Shown here: positions 9,250-18,576 of the stretch, one piece after another
How positions within the stretch are numbered: the first letter of the stretch is position 1
How the letters are laid out: each line of letters opens with the position of its first letter
Source of the DNA: Lancefieldella parvula
Lineage (GTDB): Bacteria > Actinomycetota > Coriobacteriia > Coriobacteriales > Atopobiaceae
Assembly (NCBI GenBank): GCA_023300185.1
Contig: CP097092.1
Span: 310,001-374,000, forward strand
Reading direction: 5' to 3'
DNA length: 64,000 nt
Notes under the pieces: generated by a model
Told to the model about the DNA's origin: nothing
The model's database searches: none
Seen by the model: the letters and a program-made list of their open reading frames with translations, nothing else
Position numbers and translations under genes: made by a program

Positions 9250-10543
9250 CAAACCCCAATTTGTCGGCAGGCAGGTGCCTAACAGACCTATGCTCCCACA
9301 GCAATGGAAGACGATTCCCGAATCGTCGCTGGTAATGGTTCGGCCATCCGGTATCCAATGGCTGCAATACCGGCGGCGATGGCATGCCATTCTATCGGGA
9401 CTGCGGATTTCGGCGCAGAGGAGCCCATTCTCGATCTTGGATGTACCGTGAGCAAGAAGCTTGCCGAAAAGGGCGACGATTCTCATCTCTGTGCGTGCGC
9501 CCACCGGAGCAATCATACGTAGCGAAGACGAACAATGACTGCCAATCACGCTCGAGGGGTCGCCTTGCACTATCTAGGCCTTTCGACGCACCTACGATTT
9601 TGGTAAAGTCTCCAGATTGGTGCAACATCAGCTTTTCGCTGCCAATAGCAAAACAAGGCTCGCCAAGCGATGGGGACATAAGGAAGCTTGCCTGGGCCGT
9701 CGGCATAGACGTGAATCAGTTTTCCTGTCGATGATTTATCCGAGAGACACGCAGAAGCAATTGCGCAGCAGCTCAACTTCGATCAAGAGGCAAGCCAAGA
9801 CTGTCAACAGTCAAGCTCTGACCCGCTTCGACGACCTCGTCAAATCCCGGTTTGTCGAGATCTTCGAGGATACCTGCAACCGCGAACAGAACACGAGTCG
9901 CCTGACTATCAGTGCCAATCAATGATCTTTGCAGCTGCATCGCAGGCGGAGCAGCAACGCCTCTCAACGAAACGTCGACAGGAAGTATTACGAAAGCGGG
10001 ACCATACCCTAGGTCGAAGTCAGGTGAAGTGAAGACTCGCAATTTCGCCGAATCAGGCGTTCGAGGAGAACATCACCGAAGCTGCGATTAGCTAAGAAAG
10101 CTCAGCGTGTAAGGTTTTCCTGGCAGGAGTCAATGTTCAATTGTTAGCTCGAAGCTATGGAATCCTTAAACACGGTTTGCCCACAGCTAAGGGCAACAGC
10201 CGCGATTCTACCATTCGAGGCCGCCAACCAAGATCTTAAGGCTGTGATGCCAGGCCATCATGCCGAAGCGGCCGCAACAGCGGGTGACCCTCGACTGTCG
10301 CAGCTACAGCTTCTCTCTGAAGATATGCGCGCAGCGAGCCTGGGCGGCCATGCCAGAACACCTAAGTCTTGGAATCATCAAATCGGTGGAAGGTCCCTTC
10401 TGCCGCCCATAGAGCTTTGCAGACGAGAATTCGTGCCGCTTACTGTCACCCAGGTCGACAAATCGCGATTTGTCGCCCAGCAGCAGATTGAAAAACTGCA
10501 AATGCTTTATGACAGCTTGGCGCAGGAATACTTCGGAGATTAG
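9241..10543 (+). pseudogene. hsdS: Degenerate specificity subunit HsdS, copy 1
   Basis: It begins ATGACTAACAAACCCCAATT and ends with a recognisable HsdS C-terminus (QVDKSRFVAQQQIEKLQMLY, then AQEYFGD). In between, the frame is broken many times. A conserved central helix, FDDLVKSRFVEIFED, is visible near 9829-9870. Nucleotide blocks match the second copy at 14968-16100 in the same order, with many small insertions, deletions and substitutions between them. It cannot encode a working specificity subunit. Confidence 0.82.
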
Positions 10544-10551
10544 AGAACGCT

Positions 10552-13500
10552 ATGAACTTCGATTTCCTCAAAGAGCAAGACGGCTATTACGACCTTTTTG
10601 CCGATGCGTGCCTCGAGGCGGAAAAGATCTTCGCCACCTCACCCGCGATGTGCGCCGTTGGCTGCCGCAAGGCGCTTGAACTGGCAGTAAAGTGGGTCTA
10701 TGCCGCCGATTCTTCGATTAGCATGCCCTATAAGGACAACCTTGCGTCGCTTTTGCACGAGTATTCGTTCAAGCAGCGCGTTGATGAGCGCGTGTGGCGC
10801 CCTCTCATCGGTGTGAACAAGCTCGGGAACCTTTCGGTTCACACAGACAGACGAGTCACTGCTTCAGACGCCATGATTTCACTGCGGAGCCTCTTTAACT
10901 TCGTGGACTGGATCGACTACTGTTATGGGAAGAACTACTTTGAGCGTACCTTCGACGAGAAGAAGGTGCCGCCAAAGGGCGTGCCTCTTACAAGGTCGCA
11001 GGTCGCTGCCATAAAGGCTCAGGGCGCTATCGTGGCGCAGAAGGACAAGGACATCGAGGCGCTCGAGGCCCGGCTCAAGGAGATGTCCGACCAGCTTGCG
11101 ACTGAACGCGCGAGAAACGAGAAGGTGCGCTCCTTCAACCCTGAGGAGATCTCAGAGTACGAGACTCGCAAGCATTACATCGATTGGGATCTGGGCCTTG
11201 CGGGCTGGACGTTGGGTGACGACGTCGTAGAGGAGCGTAAGGTCCACGGCATGCCCGTGGAGCAGGGCGATAACACGGGCATCGGATACGTCGATTATCT
11301 GCTGCTAGGCAAGGACGGCAAGCCGCTAGCCATCGTCGAGGCCAAGAGGACGAGCCTTTCGGCTCAGAAGGGCCTGCAACAGGCGCGGCTCTACGCAAAC
11401 TGCCTGCAGAAGGAGTTTGGCTATCGTCCCCTCATCTTCCTATCAAATGGCTTCGATACCCTTTTCGTGGACGACGAGAGCGCTCCCATGCGCCAGGTAA
11501 GCGGCATCTTCTCGCGCGATGAGCTGCAGCGCATCATGAATCGCCGTGGCAACGCAAAGCCTCTCGTTTCCATCCCCGTGAACGAGCAGATAGCCGGCGG
11601 CGGCACGAATCGCTACTACCAGATTGAGGCTATCAAGTGTGCGTGCGCGAACTTCGACCAGGGTCACCGCCGCGGTCTTTTGGTAATGGCCACAGGCACG
11701 GGCAAGACGCGTGTTTCCGCCGGCCTCGTCGACGTGCTCATGCGCTCGGGGCGTGTGAAGAACGTGCTGTTCATGGCCGATCGGGTGGCACTTGTGTCAC
11801 AAGCTGCACGTGCGTTCCAGAAGTACCTTCCCGAGACATCGCGCTGCAATCTGTGTAAGTATAAGGACGACCGCGACGCACGAATCGTTTTTTCCACCTA
11901 CCCAACGATCCTGAATGCCGTCGATGCCGTGAGGAACGACGACGGCGTGCGCATGTACACGCCTGCGCACTTTGACTTAATTATCGTGGACGAGGCGCAC
12001 CGCTCCATCTTCAAGAAATATAAGTCGATTTTCGACTATTTTGACGCGCTCGTCGTGGGACTTACGGCCACGCCCGCCAACGAGGTGGACCGCAATACCT
12101 ACGACTTCTTTGAGGTGGAGCGCGGCGTACCCACCTACGTCTACGAGTACGAGACCGCTACCGAGCAGGACCACGTGCTCGTTCCCTACCTGGGCATCGA
12201 GACGCACACGAGCTTTCTGGACGACGGCATCACCTACGATAAGCTCTCCGAGGCCGACCGACTCACGCTCGAGGACGACTTCGAGGAGACCGGGCAGGAA
12301 GTACCTGACTTCATTGCTAACTCTCAGATCATGAGCTGGGTGTTCAATGAGCAGACGGTCGACGCGGTGCTCGAGACGCTCATGGACGAGGGAATCCGCG
12401 TAAACGGCGGGCAGGACCTCGGAAAGACCGTCATCTTCGCCCAGAACCAAAAACACGCCCGCTTCATCGTGGAGCGCTTCGGTAAACTCTATCCGAGCCT
12501 TCCGAGCGACTACATCAAGACAGTGCTGCACTCCGACGACTACTCGCACACGGTCATCGACGAGTTCGAACTAAAGCCCCTGCCCGCGATTACCGTGTCG
12601 GTGGATATGATGGATACCGGCATCGACGTGCCGGAGATCGTGAACCTGGTGTTCTTCAAAAAGGTGCGCTCAAAAATTAAGTTCTGGCAGATGATTGGCC
12701 GCGGCACGCGCTTGTGCGAGAGACTTTGGGTGCTTGATCCTCTCGACGGGGTGCATTCCGACAAGGAGCGCTTCTTCATCTTCGACTGGTGTCGCAACTT
12801 CGAGTTTTTCCGAGAGAATCCTAAGCTCGTCGAGGGCAAGGTTGGCTTATCGCTTTCCGAGACGGTGTTCTGCCGGCAGGTGACGCTTGTGAAAGACCTT
12901 CAGCAGAGTGCTTTCGCTGGCGATGACTACCAGACTTTGCGCGATGAGCTGGTGTCCACAATCCACTACCAGGTAGTGAATCTGAATGAGGAACTGGTCT
13001 CGGTGCGCATGCATCGGCAGGCGGTGGAGAAGTACAGGCAGAAAATCTCCTACGCCTGCATCAGTGAGGGCGATTTGGGCGTGCTCACAAGTGAGGTAGC
13101 CCCGCTCGTGCGCAATGACGAGGCTGATGTGGACGCGCTTCGCTTCGATGCGTTCATGTACGGCTTCATGTGTTCGCTTTGCGATGGATACAAAGTAACT
13201 AACCATGTGAACAAGCTCGTTTCCGTTTCCATGAAGCTGCAGGAACGTACCACCATCCCGCAGGTGAAGGAGAAGTTGCCCGTGCTCCAGTCAATCACCG
13301 ACGAGGGGTTCATGACCGACATCTCGGTGCTTAAGCTCGAGGAGATTCGCTGTGAGTTGCGCGGGCTCCTTCGCTTTCTTCAAGAGGGTGACGGGCGCCG
13401 CGATGTGGTAACGCATCTTGCCGACCCTGTTACCGAGGTTGTGTATGGCGTTGCGGCGAGCCTGGGTGAGGACTTCACCGACTACAAGATGAAGGTCGAG

Positions 13501-13938
13501 CGCTGGGTGCGCGACTACGGAGATACGCTTGTGGTACAGAAGCTGCATCGGAACCTGCCGATGACCGAGTATGAATTTGGCGAGCTGGAGCGCATCTTTA
13601 CTCATGAGCTGGGCAGTTCGGACGACTATGAGCGCGCTTTCGGCGACACGCCCTTCGGGCTTCTGGTGCGAAAGCTTGTTAAGCTCGATCATGATGCTGC
13701 CATGGAGGCGTTCGCCGATTTCATCAACGCAGGCGATTTGAATGAGCAGCAGATTGCGTTTGTCCACAAGGTCGTGGACTACATCGTGGAGAACGGGTAC
13801 ATGGAGCCTAAGGCATTGATGCAGCCGCCTTTCGATAGGCCGCGCTCGTTCGTGTACATGTTCAATACCCAGCAGCAGATGGGACTGGTCGCTGTCATCA
13901 ACAAGATCAAGGAAAACGCGGAGAGGCCCGCAGCGTAA
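10552..13938 (+). CDS. hsdR: Type I restriction enzyme HsdR, intact, 1128 aa
   Basis: This is the translocase/nuclease of a type I restriction complex. The N-terminus (about 1-130) is a DUF4145-type domain, followed by a coiled-coil stretch (about 155-195). A PD-(D/E)xK nuclease has D248 (in YVDYLLL) and E263-A-K265. The SF2 helicase has Walker A ATGTGKT (380-386), DEAH (480-483), LTATP (504-508) and motif VI around QMIGRGTR. A C-terminal helical domain completes it. No break is visible. It starts nine bases after the hsdS remnant and lies directly before the recombinase. As HsdM and both HsdS copies in this window are broken, it is probably inactive unless M and S come from elsewhere. Confidence 0.95.
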   Translation: MNFDFLKEQDGYYDLFADACLEAEKIFATSPAMCAVGCRKALELAVKWVYAADSSISMPYKDNLASLLHEYSFKQRVDERVWRPLIGVNKLGNLSVHTDRRVTASDAMISLRSLFNFVDWIDYCYGKNYFERTFDEKKVPPKGVPLTRSQVAAIKAQGAIVAQKDKDIEALEARLKEMSDQLATERARNEKVRSFNPEEISEYETRKHYIDWDLGLAGWTLGDDVVEERKVHGMPVEQGDNTGIGYVDYLLLGKDGKPLAIVEAKRTSLSAQKGLQQARLYANCLQKEFGYRPLIFLSNGFDTLFVDDESAPMRQVSGIFSRDELQRIMNRRGNAKPLVSIPVNEQIAGGGTNRYYQIEAIKCACANFDQGHRRGLLVMATGTGKTRVSAGLVDVLMRSGRVKNVLFMADRVALVSQAARAFQKYLPETSRCNLCKYKDDRDARIVFSTYPTILNAVDAVRNDDGVRMYTPAHFDLIIVDEAHRSIFKKYKSIFDYFDALVVGLTATPANEVDRNTYDFFEVERGVPTYVYEYETATEQDHVLVPYLGIETHTSFLDDGITYDKLSEADRLTLEDDFEETGQEVPDFIANSQIMSWVFNEQTVDAVLETLMDEGIRVNGGQDLGKTVIFAQNQKHARFIVERFGKLYPSLPSDYIKTVLHSDDYSHTVIDEFELKPLPAITVSVDMMDTGIDVPEIVNLVFFKKVRSKIKFWQMIGRGTRLCERLWVLDPLDGVHSDKERFFIFDWCRNFEFFRENPKLVEGKVGLSLSETVFCRQVTLVKDLQQSAFAGDDYQTLRDELVSTIHYQVVNLNEELVSVRMHRQAVEKYRQKISYACISEGDLGVLTSEVAPLVRNDEADVDALRFDAFMYGFMCSLCDGYKVTNHVNKLVSVSMKLQERTTIPQVKEKLPVLQSITDEGFMTDISVLKLEEIRCELRGLLRFLQEGDGRRDVVTHLADPVTEVVYGVAASLGEDFTDYKMKVERWVRDYGDTLVVQKLHRNLPMTEYEFGELERIFTHELGSSDDYERAFGDTPFGLLVRKLVKLDHDAAMEAFADFINAGDLNEQQIAFVHKVVDYIVENGYMEPKALMQPPFDRPRSFVYMFNTQQQMGLVAVINKIKENAERPAA

Positions 13939-13996
13939 TATCCCTTCTCGCGCGATAACTTCCTCGTAGGTTTCACTCTATGAGGAAGGTGTCGCT

Positions 13997-14968
13997 ATGA
14001 GAAGGACAATAGAACGAATCGACAGGCTTATGGCTTCGATTTTGAGCGTCGAGCAAGCGGCAGAGCTCCATGCCGTTTTGGTGACTTGCCTCGTCGGCGA
14101 AGGTGGAGGCTCGCGAGGATACGAGACGATTGCGGAATACGTCGACCTATTCCTTGCGGCCAAGAGGCTGGAAGGGTGTTCGGAGAGGTCTCTTCGCTAC
14201 TATGCGAGCACTCTAGCACGCTTTTGCGATGAGGTTTCCAAACCCGCGCACGACGTCACTACTGACGACATCCGTGATTACTTAATGAGCTATTCAGGCG
14301 ACGGCAGTATCGGAAAGACCACCATTGACAACATCCGGCGCGTTATATCGAGCTTCTTCTCTTGGCTCGAGGAGGAAGATTACATTTATAAGAGCCCCGT
14401 AAGGAGAATCAAGAAGATAAAGACGTCACGGGTGCTCAAGCCCGTCTATTCGGACGAGTCGCTCGAGCTTCTTCGCGACTCGTGCAGGGAGATTCGTGAT
14501 TTGGCGATAATCGACCTGCTTTCGTCGACGGGCATCAGAGTTGGCGAACTTGTGCAGCTTAATAAGCGGGATATCGATTTCGATTCACGTGAATGCGTGG
14601 TCCACGGCAAGGGCGATAAGGAACGGCGGGTTTATTTTGATGCCCGAGCCAAGACGCATTTGCTAGCATATCTCGAATTGCGCGAAGATGATACACCAGC
14701 CCTGTTCGTTTCGCTCCATCGACCCTATCGCCGCCTAGAGATAAGTGGCGTTGAGACGCGCCTGCGAAAACTTGGCGAAGATTCTGGTATAAAACACGTA
14801 CATCCCCATAAATTCAGAAGAACGCTCGCTACAAAGGCTATAGACAAGGGTATGCCTATAGAGCAGGTGCAGGTCTTGCTTGGTCACAGCAAGATAGATA
14901 CGACGCTTTGCTATGCGATGGTCGACCAGGAAAATGTGAAGAGATCACATCGGAAGTACATATCGTGA
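13997..14968 (+). CDS. Tyrosine recombinase (XerC/D-like) of the hsd locus
   Basis: The protein has 323 residues, with an N-terminal SAM-like core-binding domain (about 35-130) and a C-terminal catalytic domain. All catalytic residues are visible: R181 (TGIRVGEL), K near 211 (HGKGDKERR), H271-x-x-R274 (HKFRR), H297 (LLGHSKI) and the tyrosine Y306 (TLCYA). The start ATG at 13997 has AGGAAGGTG upstream. The stop overlaps the start of hsdS copy 2 as TGATG. Recombinases at this place in hsd loci typically invert or exchange hsdS target-recognition segments to change methylation specificity. Here both hsdS copies are in the same orientation and decayed, so its present substrate is unclear. Confidence 0.93.
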   Translation: MRRTIERIDRLMASILSVEQAAELHAVLVTCLVGEGGGSRGYETIAEYVDLFLAAKRLEGCSERSLRYYASTLARFCDEVSKPAHDVTTDDIRDYLMSYSGDGSIGKTTIDNIRRVISSFFSWLEEEDYIYKSPVRRIKKIKTSRVLKPVYSDESLELLRDSCREIRDLAIIDLLSSTGIRVGELVQLNKRDIDFDSRECVVHGKGDKERRVYFDARAKTHLLAYLELREDDTPALFVSLHRPYRRLEISGVETRLRKLGEDSGIKHVHPHKFRRTLATKAIDKGMPIEQVQVLLGHSKIDTTLCYAMVDQENVKRSHRKYIS

Positions 14969-16100
14969 TGCTGAGCAAACCCCAATTTACCGGCGAGCGG
15001 GTGCCCCTAACAAACCTGGAGGATGCTCGCGCTCAAAGCAATGGAAGACCAATTACCCAAATCGATACCAGCTGCGAAGACTTGCCGGTCTATCCGGGTG
15101 GATATGGCGCAATGGCCCATTCATCGGCCATTAGTGCATGAACTTCAAGAAGATCGCCGCAGAGGAGACGACATCCTGATCTGGATGCCGTGGCACTTGC
15201 GAGCCAAATCAACGTATGCCGCCGCACAATGCATACGTAAGCCAGGAATACGCTATTAGGCCGAACCTAGACGTCACTCTCCGATAGAGTTTCCTTGCAA
15301 CTATCTGGAGGCCTTTCTGCTGCACCTACGATTTTGATAAAGTCATTGGTGGAACAGCACAACCGCAAATAGCTTTGCAAGGCCATCGGCCAAGACGTCA
15401 ATCGGTTTGCCTGTCGCCCTCCTTAGAGGAACAGGTGATGATTGAAAGTAAGCTTCAAAGCGTCAATTCGATAAAGGAAGCCGCTACACACCAGCTCTCC
15501 CTTTTCGACGACCTCGTCAAATCCCGGTTTGTCGAGATGTTCGGGGATCATGCATGCAGATGCGAACACGAGTCGCTATGATATGGTGCCAATCAATGAT
15601 CTTTGCATCTGCATCGTTGGTGGAGGCACTCCCTCAACGAAACACCCTGAGTATTATGAAAACGGGACTATTCCATGGTTGAAGTCTGGTGATGTGAAGA
15701 CTCACATTGTTGAATCAGGGGTTCTAAATATTACAGAAGTTGGTTTAGCTAAGAGACTCTGCGTGTATGGTTCCTGAAGGGTCAATAATTGTTGTAACTC
15801 GAAGCGGAATCCTTAGGACGACAGTTTGCCCATAGCCAGCGATTCAGCAACATTCGAGGCAGCTATCAATCAAGATCTTAAGGCTATTGATTCCAGGTGA
15901 TCATATTTTGCCTGATTACTTGCAATGGTCCCTGATTGTCGCCTCGCCACTACTACTCTCTAAAGATGCGTGCTACGACCTGGGCAGACAACTATCAAGA
16001 CCTATGTCTTGGAATCATCTTATCGATGAGGTTCCCTTTCCGCCTATGTTTTTGCAGAGGAAATTCGTTAAGCTTGTCAATCAGGTCGACAAATCGCGAT
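14968..16100 (+). pseudogene. hsdS: Degenerate specificity subunit HsdS, copy 2 (3' truncated)
   Basis: It begins MLSKPQFTGERVPLTNLEDA and breaks after about 57 codons. Good HsdS-like stretches survive: FDDLVKSRFVEMFGDH near 15507, then PINDLCICIVGGGTPSTKH, IPWLKSGDVKTHIVESG and, near 15900-16090, LPDYLQWSLI to QVDKSRF. It is better preserved than copy 1 but has several frameshifts. It stops abruptly at the QVDKSRF sequence around 16100, where the DUF4160 promoter palindrome begins, so its 3' end was lost in a rearrangement. Confidence 0.8.
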
Positions 16101-16136
16101 TTATAAGTATATCACGTTATCGTGATATACTTATAA
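16101..16136. promoter_or_regulatory. Perfect 16-bp-arm palindrome with embedded -10 box
   Basis: Arms 16101-16116 and 16121-16136 are perfectly complementary around TTAT. TATACT at 16126-16131 lies within the right arm. The same core recurs at 27527-27550 before a second DUF4160 copy, so it is probably the operator/promoter of the DUF4160-DUF2442 unit. Confidence 0.7.
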
Positions 16137-16151
16137 AAAGAGTGGATACAG

Positions 16152-16231
16152 ATACCCACACCTACAAGGCTTTAACAGATAGAGATTCACCAAACTTAAC
16201 TTCTCGATATGTGGGAGACGCAAGAATTTAA
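16152..16231 (+). pseudogene. Remnant of a DUF4160 gene, internally deleted
   Basis: Comparison with 27570-27803 shows the first codons (start ATG changed to ATA, then CCCACACCTACAAG) joined to the last about 25 codons (GAGATTCACCAAAC to GTGGGAGACGCAAGAATTTAA). The middle is missing. The flanking palindrome and the downstream DUF2442 gene are retained. Confidence 0.7.
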
Positions 16232-16265
16232 GAAGATCGATCCGCTCGTCTAAAGGAGGCAGATT

Positions 16266-16700
16266 ATGAAATTTCATAAGGTAAAAGATGTCTCTGCCCT
16301 GACTGGCTTAAAGTTGAGCGTTCAGTTTACCAACGGCACCACAAAAATCTACGATGTAGCTCAGCTTATGCATCGTTTCCCGGTCTTCAGGACACTGAAT
16401 GATGAGTCGCTATTCAGAGACGTAGAGGTTGATCAGGGAGGCTACGGTATTATTTGGAACGATGACCTTGACCTCTCTTGCGACGAGTTGTGGGAGAACG
16501 GAACCGAGGTTGCAACGCCTTTTGATGGGCTCATATCGTTTTCGGACGCTAGCGAGCTATGGGGTTTAAGTGAGTCCGCTTTGCGTAAAGCTGTTGCATA
16601 CGGCAAGATAGTTCCAGGTGTGGATGCTCGCAAGTATGGTAAGCAGTGGATTATTAACCGTGACGCTATGTTGCGCGAGTATGGCAATCCTGAGTTCTAG
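16266..16700 (+). CDS. DUF2442 protein with C-terminal helix-turn-helix
   Basis: The protein has 144 residues. The N-terminal half (VKDVSALTGLKLSVQFTNGT to GYGIIWNDDLDLSCDELWENG) is a DUF2442 domain. The C-terminal half (ISFSDASELWGLSESALRKA to GKQWIINRDAMLREYG) is an excisionase/MerR-like DNA-binding helix-turn-helix, the same kind that opens the Fic protein at 18659. DUF2442 genes usually sit beside DUF4160 genes in what is predicted to be a toxin-antitoxin-like pair. Here the DUF4160 partner upstream is deleted. AAAGGAGG seven bases before the ATG sets the start. It probably represses its own promoter through the palindrome at 16101-16136, which is an inference. Confidence 0.85.
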   Translation: MKFHKVKDVSALTGLKLSVQFTNGTTKIYDVAQLMHRFPVFRTLNDESLFRDVEVDQGGYGIIWNDDLDLSCDELWENGTEVATPFDGLISFSDASELWGLSESALRKAVAYGKIVPGVDARKYGKQWIINRDAMLREYGNPEF

Positions 16701-16723
16701 AGTCTACAAATATGCAACCTCAA

Positions 16724-16755
16724 ATACTATCCATTTCAGTGGACAGTATTTTTTA
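16724..16755 (+). terminator. Rho-independent terminator of the DUF2442 gene
   Basis: ATACTATCCA (16724-16733) pairs with TGGACAGTAT (16740-16749) with one mismatch, followed by TTTTTT. Confidence 0.8.
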
Positions 16756-17012
16756 TGTCATTACGTAGAGTGGTATTTCTATAAAATTGAGGTCTTTTAG
16801 CAGACATCGTGAGATGGGAGTGCCAATGGAAAAACAAAGTTCAGAAATGCATATGGCTTTGAAGTTATAAAGCATTTAATAAAGTTGGTCTTGATACGTT
16901 CAAAGCGAAAGAACATATTGACAACTTTTATTGACTCAGACGCAGTTTTTGATGCAAGCCCCCGACTCCTCATTAAAGTCCTTTCATGCAAGTCTATGAT
17001 TCAATCATGCAG
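16756..17012. other. AT-rich spacer, possible gene remnant
   Basis: A readable stretch near 16855-17000 (FEVIKHLIKLVLIRSKRKN in one frame) has coding-like character but no start, stop context or family match that I can name. I treat it as a remnant or chance. Confidence 0.3.
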
Positions 17013-17064
17013 AATTGTACATTTATGCTTAATATGAAATAATATTCAGCATAAATGTACAATT
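17013..17064. promoter_or_regulatory. AbiE operator: 17-bp perfect inverted repeat around the promoter
   Basis: AATTGTACATTTATGCT (17013-17029) and its exact complement (17048-17064) flank an 18-bp AT-rich centre. They end 16 bases before the abiEi start. TTGTAC in the left arm could serve as a -35 box, with TAATAT (17040-17045) as a -10 box at a long spacing. AbiEi antitoxins are known to repress their own operon by binding inverted repeats. Confidence 0.75.
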
Positions 17065-17080
17065 AAGAAAGAGGGTTGCC

Positions 17081-17662
17081 ATGACCTTAATCGAGATTGC
17101 GAAAGGCCAGAATGGCTACGTGTCAGCATCGCAGGTTACTGCCTCTGGCATTCCCAGGAGAAAGCTTGCTGAGGCTGTCGATAGAGGTGAGTTGGTTCAG
17201 GTTGGGCGCGGTCTCTACGCTCTTCCGGAGACATGGGAGGACCCATACCTTGCCGCTCAACACCGGTTTTCGCGTGGCGTATTCTCCGATGAAACGGCGC
17301 TGTTTCTGCACGGCATGACCGACCGTGCACCCTTTTCCCTCACCATGACGTTCCCCAGAGGCTACAATGCCACACCCGTCAGGGAAGCGGGGATAGTCTG
17401 TCGTACCTGTGCCGACGAGGTGCTTGAGCTTGGACTGGTAGAGCTGACTACTCAGCACAACAATATTGTTAGGGCATACAATCTAGAGAGAACACTTTGC
17501 GACCTTGTCAGGGGTCAGGGCACAGTAGACTCACAGGTTGTTATTCCGGCGATGCGGGCCTATGTTAAAAGTTCAAAGAGAGATGTAGAGAAACTAGTTG
17601 AATACGCGCGCAGACTTGGCGTTGAGAAGAAAATCCGAAATTATCTGGAGGTGCTGCTATGA
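17081..17662 (+). CDS. abiEi: AbiEi-type antitoxin / transcriptional repressor
   Basis: The protein has 193 residues. An N-terminal winged helix (about 1-55, GYVSASQVTASGIPRRKLAE to LVQVGRGLYALP) binds DNA. The C-terminal domain (GVFSDETALFLHGMTDRAPF to YNLERTLCDLVRG) is typical of AbiEi type IV antitoxins. It neutralises the AbiEii nucleotidyltransferase and represses the operon. GAGGG lies before ATG 17081. Its stop overlaps the toxin start as ATGA, which indicates translational coupling. The operon appears intact. Confidence 0.9.
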   Translation: MTLIEIAKGQNGYVSASQVTASGIPRRKLAEAVDRGELVQVGRGLYALPETWEDPYLAAQHRFSRGVFSDETALFLHGMTDRAPFSLTMTFPRGYNATPVREAGIVCRTCADEVLELGLVELTTQHNNIVRAYNLERTLCDLVRGQGTVDSQVVIPAMRAYVKSSKRDVEKLVEYARRLGVEKKIRNYLEVLL

Positions 17663-18513
17663 GGATGAAGAACGCAATGCAGCTCAAGGCACATGTGAAT
17701 AACATGGCCAAGGAGGCGGGCATCCCTACACAGGCGCTCATGCAGAGCTACCTCCTCGAGAGGTTGCTTGAGCGCCTCTCAAGATCGACATGGAGAGACA
17801 ACATTGTTATCAAGGGCGGTGTGCTCATCTCGTCCCTCGTTGGCGTCAGCTCTAGGACTACCATGGACCTGGACACGACGGTCAGAGGGTTCACTCTTAC
17901 TCATGAGTCTGCAGAAAAGGTCTTTCGCGACATCACGTCAGTACAGGTAGATGACGATTGGGAGTTTGAGTTTGACAGAATTGAAGACATTCGCGAGACC
18001 GATGACTATCCAGGCATTCGCGTACACCTCAAGGGGAGCTATGCCCCTATGTTGGTCCCGCTGACAGTAGATGTCACCACTGGTGACAGAATCACGCCGG
18101 ATGCGGTGGAGTACAGCTACCCGCTGCTCTTCGGTGAGGGTGAGATTAGCCTCATGGCATATCCAATCGAGACTGTACTCGCGGAAAAACTTGAGACTGT
18201 GGTATCTCGCGGAGTTGCCAATACCCGTCTCCGAGATTTCTATGACATTTATGTTCTGTTGGGTGTTAAAAGAAATGAAATCAATATGGAAATATTGAGA
18301 AACGCCTTGGCGTCGACTTGTGAGAAAAGGAGCAGTCAAGCAGCCATCGCTCGCTGGGCCGATACGCTTGACGATGTTGCCGGTGACGCTGCTATGCTGG
18401 AGCAGTGGGCAAAGTATGTGAGAAAAAATCCGTACGCAAAAGGAATCGCTCTTCAGGACTGCTGTAAGGCTGCAAAATGTGTGTTTGTAGAGTTGACCGA
18501 CATAAGCAGTTAG
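17659..18513 (+). CDS. abiEii: AbiEii-type nucleotidyltransferase toxin
   Basis: The protein has 284 residues. Family motifs are in order: NIVIKGGVLISSLVG, then the catalytic SSRTTMDLDT with the acidic pair of the polymerase-beta fold (about residues 69-76). DVTTGD (about 139-144) follows, then YPIETVLAEKLETVVSRG and TRLRDFYDIYVLLG (about 170-205). These are the hallmarks of the DUF1814/AbiEii family, which blocks growth by adding nucleotides to cellular RNAs such as tRNA (known for relatives). It follows the antitoxin with a 4-base overlap. No truncation is visible. It acts in the cytoplasm as an abortive infection effector. The exact start could be the second Met two codons later. Confidence 0.92.
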   Translation: MRMKNAMQLKAHVNNMAKEAGIPTQALMQSYLLERLLERLSRSTWRDNIVIKGGVLISSLVGVSSRTTMDLDTTVRGFTLTHESAEKVFRDITSVQVDDDWEFEFDRIEDIRETDDYPGIRVHLKGSYAPMLVPLTVDVTTGDRITPDAVEYSYPLLFGEGEISLMAYPIETVLAEKLETVVSRGVANTRLRDFYDIYVLLGVKRNEINMEILRNALASTCEKRSSQAAIARWADTLDDVAGDAAMLEQWAKYVRKNPYAKGIALQDCCKAAKCVFVELTDISS

Positions 18514-18576
18514 TAGCTACGACAAATAGTAGAAAAATAATTGCAAGATAACTCAAAGCCTATACAAGTTCTTACA

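Noticed and set aside
9241..10543. Diversity-generating retroelement target
   Set aside because: No reverse transcriptase gene is present, and the differences include many indels rather than adenine-specific changes.
9241..16100. Invertible hsdS shufflon
   Set aside because: The two hsdS copies are in the same orientation, and no inverted repeats flanking target-recognition segments were found. Deletion or exchange by the recombinase remains possible.
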